A stretch of DNA of 64,000 nucleotides, from positions 3,782,001-3,846,000 of the forward strand of contig NZ_CP043661.1 of NCBI RefSeq assembly GCF_014217565.1. The letters are read 5' to 3'. The notes under the pieces were generated by a model. It worked only from the letters and a program-made list of their open reading frames with translations. It had not been told where the DNA came from and made no database searches. Positions 58,617 through 64,000 of this stretch are shown piece by piece (the first letter of the stretch is position 1; every line of letters starts with the position of its first letter). This DNA is from Kribbella qitaiheensis. GTDB lineage: Bacteria; Actinomycetota; Actinomycetes; Propionibacteriales; Kribbellaceae. A program made the position numbers and the translations under genes.

Positions 58617-60508
58617 CAGTGACTCTGCCGGGCCACGGCCGAACCACTCCGCCCGACCAGGAAGTCCAGATCGCAGCCCAGGTTGGCCTGGGTGACATGG
58701 TCGACGTACAGTCGCGCCCAGCCGCGATCCGACGGCGCGGTCACCGGTTGCCAATCCGCCCGACGCTTGGCCAACTCCTCCTCGGACACGTCGAGATGCA
58801 ACGTCCGGGCCGGCACGTCGAGCTCGATCCAGTCACCCGTCCGGACCAGCGCCAGCGGACCACCAACGGCCGCCTCTGGCGCCACATGCAGCACCACAGT
58901 CCCGTACGCCGTACCGCTCATCCTCGCGTCGGAGATCCGGACCATGTCGTCGATACCCTGCTCGGCAAGCTTGCGCGGGATCGTCATGTTGCCCACCTCG
59001 GGCATGCCCGGATAGCCCCTTGGCCCCGCGTTCTGCAGGACCAGCACGGTGTCCTCATCGACATCTAGATCCATGTCGTCGACAGCCAGGTCATACTCCT
59101 CGATGCTGCTGAATACGAGCGCCTTGCCGCGATGCTGCAACAACCTCTCGGAAGCCGCCGACTGCTTGACGACAGCACCATCGGGAGCGAGATTCCCCTT
59201 CAGTACTGCGGTTCCCGCGCCGCTACCGAGCGGGTTGCCGACGGCACGGATCACCTCGGTGTCGACCGTCCGCTCCGACTGCGCAACGTTCTCGCCGATC
59301 GAGCGACCGGTCACGGTGATCGCGTCCGCCTTCAGCAGCGGCAGGATCTCCCGCAGTACGGCGGGCAACCCACCGGCGTAGTAGAAGTCCTCCATCAGGT
59401 ATCTCCCGGACGGCTGCAGGTCGACCAGCCACGGCACGCCGCGGGCCCACTCGTCCATGTCCTCCAGAGTGAGCTTCACGCCGACCCGCCCCGCGATCGC
59501 GAGCAGGTGGATGACCGCGTTGGTCGAACCACCGATCGCGGCGTTCGCGCGGACCGCGTTGGCGAACGCGTCGCGGGTGAGGATGTCGCTCGGCTTGAGG
59601 TCTTCCTCGACCATCTGCACGATTCGCTGACCGGCCTGCTGGGCGATCGCGTACCGGCGGGAGTCGACCGCGGGGATGGCCGCCGACCCGGTCAGCTGGA
59701 GGCCGAGCGCTTCGGCCATGCACGCCATCGTGGATGCCGTGCCCATCGTCATACAGTGCCCGTTGCTGCGGGACATCCCGGACTCGGCGGCGGCGTAGTC
59801 CTCCTGGGTCATCCGGCCCGCGTTGACGTCCTGGGTGAACCGCCAGACCGCAGTACCGGAGCCGATGTCGCAGCCGCGGAACTTGCCGTTCAGCATCGGT
59901 CCGCCGGTCACCACCAGCGTCGGCAGGTCCACACTCGCGGCGCCCATGATCGAGCCCGGCGTGGTCTTGTCGCAGCCGGTGAGCAGCACGGTGCCGTCGA
60001 TCGGGTTGCCCCGCAGGGATTCCTCGACGTCCATGCTGAGCAGGTTGCGGAACAGCATCGCGGTCGGCCGGAGCATCGTCTCGCCCAGCGACATCACCGG
60101 GAACTCGAGCGGGAAACCGCCGGCCTGCCAGACGCCGCGCTTGACCGATTCGGCCAGCCGGCGCAGGTGCGCGTTGCAGGGTGTCAGCTCGGACCAGGTG
60201 TTGCAGATCCCGATCACCGGGCGCCCGTCGAACACCTCGTCCGAGAACCCCTGCGCCCGCATCCAGGACCGATGGATGAACCCGTTGCGGTCCTTCTCCC
60301 CGAACCAGTGATCGAAACTCCGCCGACCGGTATGTGCCGCGGACCGGTCGGCCGGGATCGCCCGGCTCGGCGGCTCGGCCGCAGGCCGCCCGGTTTTCTC
60401 CGGCGTCGGCTCGCCGGTGGAACCGGCCGGCAGACCAGTCCCGTCCTGGGTCGGCGCGCCTGTCAGGCCCGGGCTGTTCGGATCCTCGACCGGTGGTAGG
60501 TCGCTCAT
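58616..60508 (-). CDS. IlvD/Edd-family dehydratase (sugar-acid type)
   Basis: 630 aa from ATG 60508, overlapping the aldehyde dehydrogenase by 4 bp. A ~55-residue Pro/Gly/Thr-rich extension precedes the catalytic part, which starts GRRSFDHWFGEKDRNGFIHR; cluster and Mg blocks are NTWSELTPCNAHLRRLAES, LLTGCDKTTPGSIMGAASVD, AAIGGSTNAVIHLLAIAGR. [Fe-S] dehydratases of this subgroup dehydrate L-arabonate, D-xylonate or related acids to 2-keto-3-deoxy sugars. Substrate type fits the operon, not branched-chain amino-acid synthesis. Confidence 0.88.
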   Translation of the reverse strand: MSDLPPVEDPNSPGLTGAPTQDGTGLPAGSTGEPTPEKTGRPAAEPPSRAIPADRSAAHTGRRSFDHWFGEKDRNGFIHRSWMRAQGFSDEVFDGRPVIGICNTWSELTPCNAHLRRLAESVKRGVWQAGGFPLEFPVMSLGETMLRPTAMLFRNLLSMDVEESLRGNPIDGTVLLTGCDKTTPGSIMGAASVDLPTLVVTGGPMLNGKFRGCDIGSGTAVWRFTQDVNAGRMTQEDYAAAESGMSRSNGHCMTMGTASTMACMAEALGLQLTGSAAIPAVDSRRYAIAQQAGQRIVQMVEEDLKPSDILTRDAFANAVRANAAIGGSTNAVIHLLAIAGRVGVKLTLEDMDEWARGVPWLVDLQPSGRYLMEDFYYAGGLPAVLREILPLLKADAITVTGRSIGENVAQSERTVDTEVIRAVGNPLGSGAGTAVLKGNLAPDGAVVKQSAASERLLQHRGKALVFSSIEEYDLAVDDMDLDVDEDTVLVLQNAGPRGYPGMPEVGNMTIPRKLAEQGIDDMVRISDARMSGTAYGTVVLHVAPEAAVGGPLALVRTGDWIELDVPARTLHLDVSEEELAKRRADWQPVTAPSDRGWARLYVDHVTQANLGCDLDFLVGRSGSAVARQSH

Positions 60509-61959
60509 CGAGACACCTCTCCTGTCGTCACCGTTCCGTTCACCCGGCGGCTGATGCCGGCGGGGTTCCCATCACGCAGTACTGCGGGGAGCACCACGTC
60601 GGGAGTGTCCTGGTAGGCCACGGGGCGCTGGAAGCGGCGAGCGGCCGTCACTCCGACGCTGGTGTGGATCGAGCCGACGCTCGAGGGGAAGGGGCCGCCG
60701 TGATGCTGCGCCCACGACACGGCGACTCCGGTCGGCCAGCCGTTCCAGAGAACTCGTCCAGCCCTTGCCGTCAGCAACGGAAGCAGCTTGCCGGCCAGCT
60801 CCGCGTCCGCGGACTCTTCCGCCTGCAGCGTCGCGGTCAGGTTGCCTTCGAAGGCTTCAACGGCTGCTTGCAACTCGTCGGTCGACGAGTACTCGACCAC
60901 GATCGAGACCGGGCCGAAGCACTCCTCCAAGATCTCCTCAGGCCGCGCCAGCAACTCGGTCACCGTCGTACCCAGCAAGGTCGCGCCGCCGTCGCTCAGC
61001 ACGCGGATCCCGTCGATCTTGCGCAGCCGGTCGAGGCCGGACGAGAAGCCTTCCGCGATCCGGTCGTTCAGCATCGGCGCCTCGGCGACGCCCCCGGCTG
61101 CCTCGACCAGCTTGTCCTCCAGGCCGTGACCGGCCGGCAGGAAGAGCAGGCCCGGCTTGGTGCAGAACTGGCCGACGCCGAGCGTGAACGACCCGACGTA
61201 CCCGGTCGCGATGTCGTTGCCGCGAGCATCGACAGCGGCCTGGGTGACGAAGACCGGGTTGAGGCTGCCGAGCTCGCCGTAGAACGGGATCGGCTCGGGC
61301 CTGGTCACCGCGATCTCGTGCAGCGCCTTCCCCGCCGGGACGGATCCGGTGAAGCCGGCGGCCGTGATCCGGGGGTCCTTCAGGGCGGTGACGCCCACGT
61401 CGTACCCCTGGATGAGCCCGAGCGTGCCGGCCGGCGCGCCCGCAACTCTGAGCGCCTCGATCATCACCTCGGCGGTCCGGACCGACAGCTCCGGGTGTCC
61501 CGGGTGCGCCTTCACGATCACCGGGCACCCCGCGGCCAATGCCGACGCGGTGTCACCTCCGCAGACGCTGAACGCGAAGGGGAAGTTGCTCGCGGCGAAC
61601 ACGAGCACCGGGCCGAGCGGCACGAGCAAGCGACGCAGGTCCGGCCGGGGTACCGGCTTTGCCTGCGGGTCGGCGGTGTCGATGATGACCTCGAGCAGCG
61701 AGCCCTCTTCGAGCGCGTCCGCGAACATCCGGAGCTGGCCGCTGCTGCGACCGACCTCGCCGCGCAGCCGTGGCTCGGGCAGTGCGGACTCACGCATCGC
61801 GATCGGGACCAGCTCGTCGGCCGCGGCATCCAGCGCATCGGCGACGGCACGGATCCACCCGGCCCGGACGGCCGGCTCCGATGCGGCCAGCGGGCCTGCG
61901 GCGTCCGCGGCGTCGGTCAGGGCCTGCTCGAGCTCGGCAGGGGTGGTGTCCGTGGTCAT
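60505..61959 (-). CDS. Aldehyde dehydrogenase, 2,5-dioxopentanoate dehydrogenase-like
   Basis: 484 aa from ATG 61959 (4-bp overlap with the FAH gene). VLVFAASNFPFAFSVCGGDT, GCPVIVKAHPGHPELSVRTA, FTGSVPAGKALHEIA, GELGSLNPVFVTQAAV (catalytic Glu) and TLGVGQFCTKPGLLFLPAGH (catalytic Cys). The F-A-x-x-V-x-G-G-D-T/H-P-x-H-P form is typical of alpha-ketoglutaric semialdehyde dehydrogenases. It makes 2-oxoglutarate. Confidence 0.9.
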   Translation of the reverse strand: MTTDTTPAELEQALTDAADAAGPLAASEPAVRAGWIRAVADALDAAADELVPIAMRESALPEPRLRGEVGRSSGQLRMFADALEEGSLLEVIIDTADPQAKPVPRPDLRRLLVPLGPVLVFAASNFPFAFSVCGGDTASALAAGCPVIVKAHPGHPELSVRTAEVMIEALRVAGAPAGTLGLIQGYDVGVTALKDPRITAAGFTGSVPAGKALHEIAVTRPEPIPFYGELGSLNPVFVTQAAVDARGNDIATGYVGSFTLGVGQFCTKPGLLFLPAGHGLEDKLVEAAGGVAEAPMLNDRIAEGFSSGLDRLRKIDGIRVLSDGGATLLGTTVTELLARPEEILEECFGPVSIVVEYSSTDELQAAVEAFEGNLTATLQAEESADAELAGKLLPLLTARAGRVLWNGWPTGVAVSWAQHHGGPFPSSVGSIHTSVGVTAARRFQRPVAYQDTPDVVLPAVLRDGNPAGISRRVNGTVTTGEVSR

Positions 61960-62852
61960 CGGGTCTCCTCCAGGGTCTCGGCTGCCAGGAAGGCGAAAGG
62001 TTCCCGGCCGACTGCCACCGTATTCGTCAACGTGCCGATCTCGCTGATCGCGATCTCCACCACGTCACCGGCCTGGAGTGCGAAGTCGAGTTCGGGAACG
62101 ATCCCGGTACCGGTCGCGAGGATCACGCCGTCCGGGAACTCGTTCGGCACGAACAGGACGTCGATCAGGTCCTGGAGTTCGCGGACGAGGTTCTTGGTGG
62201 ACGTCGTACCGGTGAACACCTCATCCTCGCCGCGGCGGATCACCAGGTCGATGGTCAGGTCCTTCGGGTCGGCGACCTCCCAGGCCGGCCGGATCCCGGT
62301 GGCCAGCGCGCAGCCGCCCGCGAACACCTTCGCCTGCGGGATGTAGAGCGGGTTCTCGCCCTCGATCGAGCGTGAGCTGACGTCGTTGCAGATCGTGAAG
62401 CCGACGATCTCGCCGCGGCTGTTGGCGACGATCGCGAGTTCGGGCTCCGGTACGTCGTGCCCGGAGTCGGTCCGGATCCCGATCGGGTCGCCGTCGGTGA
62501 CGAGCCGCCACGCGGGCGACTTCGGGAACAGCTCCGGCCGGGGCGCGGAGTACACCCGGTCATACACGGACTGCTCGGTGCTCTCCTCCATCCGGGCGCC
62601 GCGGGAACGCTCGTACGTGACCCCCGCGCACCAGACCTCGCCGTATCCGTCGAGCGGTGGCAGCAGCCGTACGTCGGCCAGCAGGACCTCGTCGCCGAGC
62701 CGGTCCTCGCCGACGGCGGCGCGGAACTCCTCCGCCGACAGGCGCAGGAGCTCCGCCATCCCCGCGCCACCGCGTACCGGTGCGACCGTGTCACCGGTTC
62801 GGACCCCGGCCTGGGGCGGTTGGCCTGGGAGCTGGAAACGGACCAGGTGCAT
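61956..62852 (-). CDS. Fumarylacetoacetate hydrolase family protein (2-keto-3-deoxy-acid dehydratase-like)
   Basis: 298 aa from ATG 62852 (MHLVRFQLPGQPPQAG). Conserved: GYGEVWCAGVTYERSRGARM, PEPELAIVANSRGEIVGFTI, NDVSSRSIEGENPLYIPQAK, and the C-terminal ATGTGIVPELDFALQAGDVV. This resembles KdpD/XylX-type 2-keto-3-deoxy-pentonate dehydratases and gives 2,5-dioxopentanoate for the aldehyde dehydrogenase next to it. Starts 13 bp after the upstream gene. Confidence 0.85.
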   Translation of the reverse strand: MHLVRFQLPGQPPQAGVRTGDTVAPVRGGAGMAELLRLSAEEFRAAVGEDRLGDEVLLADVRLLPPLDGYGEVWCAGVTYERSRGARMEESTEQSVYDRVYSAPRPELFPKSPAWRLVTDGDPIGIRTDSGHDVPEPELAIVANSRGEIVGFTICNDVSSRSIEGENPLYIPQAKVFAGGCALATGIRPAWEVADPKDLTIDLVIRRGEDEVFTGTTSTKNLVRELQDLIDVLFVPNEFPDGVILATGTGIVPELDFALQAGDVVEIAISEIGTLTNTVAVGREPFAFLAAETLEETR

Positions 62853-62865
62853 CAAGTTCTGCCTC

Positions 62866-64000
62866 TCACATTGAGGTACCGAGTAGACCGCGGGTGATCT
62901 GGAATCCAACGTTGCCTGCAGCAACTGCTTTGGGAATCTGCCGACGGCTTGCCACTGCGGCAATCACGTCCAGCCCGGCTCGGGCTTGCTCATCGGCGTC
63001 ACCGATGGCCACAGCATCCAGGTCTTCCCCGTACTTCGCGACCGTCGGCGGATCGCTGCTGAATTCGACGACCGGGACGAACCGCTGGGCCGACAAGGTG
63101 CCGCCGGCAACGTGCGCGAGAATCTGCTGTACTCCGCCCGCGCCGAATCCGGTAGCCGTCTCCATCCAGTCGGTACCCGGCATCCGCATCACGTGCCATC
63201 CCGGCGCGGCGAACCGCTGCCCGTGCGCGACCGTCGGCTCCACCGCGGCGGGAGAGCCGAAGGCGGCGTACCGGAAGCTCTCGTCGGCGACCAGGGCGCC
63301 TCGCGAGGAGAGTACGACCGAGCCGCCCGAGCCGACGATCTCGCGGCCGATCAGGGCCATTGCCTTGGCCGTCTCCGGGGTGAGTGCGCCGCGGGCTTCG
63401 AGCGCGACGGTGAGGTCGCCGACTGTTCCTTCCACATCCTCAGGTGCGGGGAGGTCGAAGCTGCCGAACCAGTCCTTCACCCTGGTCGCGACCGCGTCGA
63501 GTCCGCCGTCGGCCTGAATACTCGCCCAGCCGAACCGGGACGGGTCCGCGCCGGCTTCGACCAGCCGGCAGCGGAAGTAGTCGTTGTGGGTCTTCTCGCA
63601 ACCGTGTTCGAGCAGGAGCGCCATCCGGATGTTCGGGTGCAGGAGGTAGCCGAGCATCGTCCGCGCGAACGTCTCCTCGGACGCACCGCCGCTCGATCCG
63701 CACCCCTCGGTGTGCGGCAGCGCGACCAGCCGGGTGACGGAATCTCCGGCCCACCGTTCTGTTTCCGCTGTTTCCGCAAGCCTCAGTGCGATCTGCCCGG
63801 AGCACAAGCTGGTCGGCAGGATCAGCCCGACCTGTTCCGGCAGACGTTTTCCGTTTTTTCCGTCGCCCTTCAGCAGGGCAGCGCGGGTAGCAGGCCTGTC
63901 CAGCGTGGTGGCGACTGGCAGCGGCGTACCGGCCAGTGGGGCATCGCGGTCTTCGGCGGGGAGGTCGGCCAGGTTGCGCGAAGTACGGCCGTCGGTGGTG
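62866..64000 (-). CDS. UxaA family (altronate/galactarate-type) dehydratase, 5' end outside window
   Basis: At least 377 aa; frame is open to the right edge, so the start is not seen. LPTSLCSGQIALRLAE opens the conserved part; HTEGCGSSGG carries a metal/substrate block, GYLLHPNIRMALLLEHGCEK and CRLVEAGADPSRFGW follow; the end is GNVGFQITRGLLGTSM. Family members dehydrate altronate, galactarate or D-altrarate to 2-keto-3-deoxy acids with iron. First seen gene of the leftward operon. Confidence 0.88.
   Translation of the reverse strand, partial: TTDGRTSRNLADLPAEDRDAPLAGTPLPVATTLDRPATRAALLKGDGKNGKRLPEQVGLILPTSLCSGQIALRLAETAETERWAGDSVTRLVALPHTEGCGSSGGASEETFARTMLGYLLHPNIRMALLLEHGCEKTHNDYFRCRLVEAGADPSRFGWASIQADGGLDAVATRVKDWFGSFDLPAPEDVEGTVGDLTVALEARGALTPETAKAMALIGREIVGSGGSVVLSSRGALVADESFRYAAFGSPAAVEPTVAHGQRFAAPGWHVMRMPGTDWMETATGFGAGGVQQILAHVAGGTLSAQRFVPVVEFSSDPPTVAKYGEDLDAVAIGDADEQARAGLDVIAAVASRRQIPKAVAAGNVGFQITRGLLGTSM

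Overview
The window is high-GC actinobacterial chromosome. Signs are GTG/TTG starts, LexA-box-regulated DUF222/HNH (13E12-type) gene, Tat-exported DUF1501 protein, DUF3558/DUF3099/DUF402 families and short-chain Z-prenyl synthase. The overall flavour suggests a Kribbella/Nocardioides-type soil actinomycete; that assignment is inference, not something the sequence proves.

Layout. 1-31 kb is mostly ordinary chromosome: a truncated FAD oxidase at the left edge, an XRE-cupin regulator divergent from a CDF metal exporter, a two-component system, a DUF1800/DUF1501 secreted pair, a MarR/MFS efflux pair, a secreted trypsin, a branched-chain (or related) 2-oxoacid dehydrogenase operon with a divergent Lrp regulator and a possible leader ORF, CorA, a 2-hydroxyacid dehydrogenase, and several small enzymes. 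Between 22.5 and 34.2 kb there are many gene scars (VOC/DUF402 join, HAD and NTF2 remnants, truB and tRNA-Arg 3' fragments, an MFS scrap, a broken tyrosine integrase).

34.26-50.52 kb is a genomic island bounded by a 38-bp direct repeat of the 3' half of tRNA-Thr(CGT). It carries two full 1306-bp IS3-family copies, each with its own 3-bp target duplication; one splits a phosphotransferase gene. Cargo is an XRE-NUDIX-HD operon, a HAD hydrolase, and a tightly overlapping + strand operon: archaeal-type S-adenosylmethionine synthetase, APH-like kinase, histidine phosphatase, a second seryl-tRNA synthetase, a glycosyltransferase and an alanyl-tRNA-synthetase-like catalytic domain. This looks like an undescribed aminoacyl-dependent pathway. 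The right end holds a type I restriction-modification system reduced to its ends.

51.0-55.0 kb is a compact array of 12 tRNAs or tRNA-like genes (Trp-like, Pro, Arg, Leu, Gln, Ala, Ser, Ser, Glu, Glu, Tyr, Arg) interspersed with an HNH nuclease, the RNA ligase RtcB and a 65-aa Cys/His protein, preceded by a 59-aa ORF with a six-fold repeat and a terminator. Several tRNAs have odd D-arms but keep amino-acid identity bases. Together this looks like a tRNA supply-and-repair cassette, plausibly against anticodon nucleases (inference).

55.0-64.0 kb is a leftward seven-gene sugar-acid operon: UxaA-type dehydratase (cut by the right edge), FAH-family enzyme, aldehyde dehydrogenase, IlvD/Edd dehydratase, LarA-like protein, a U32-like protein and a GlcD-like oxidase, mostly joined by 4-bp overlaps. 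It fits a non-phosphorylative route from pentonate/hexarate to 2-oxoglutarate.
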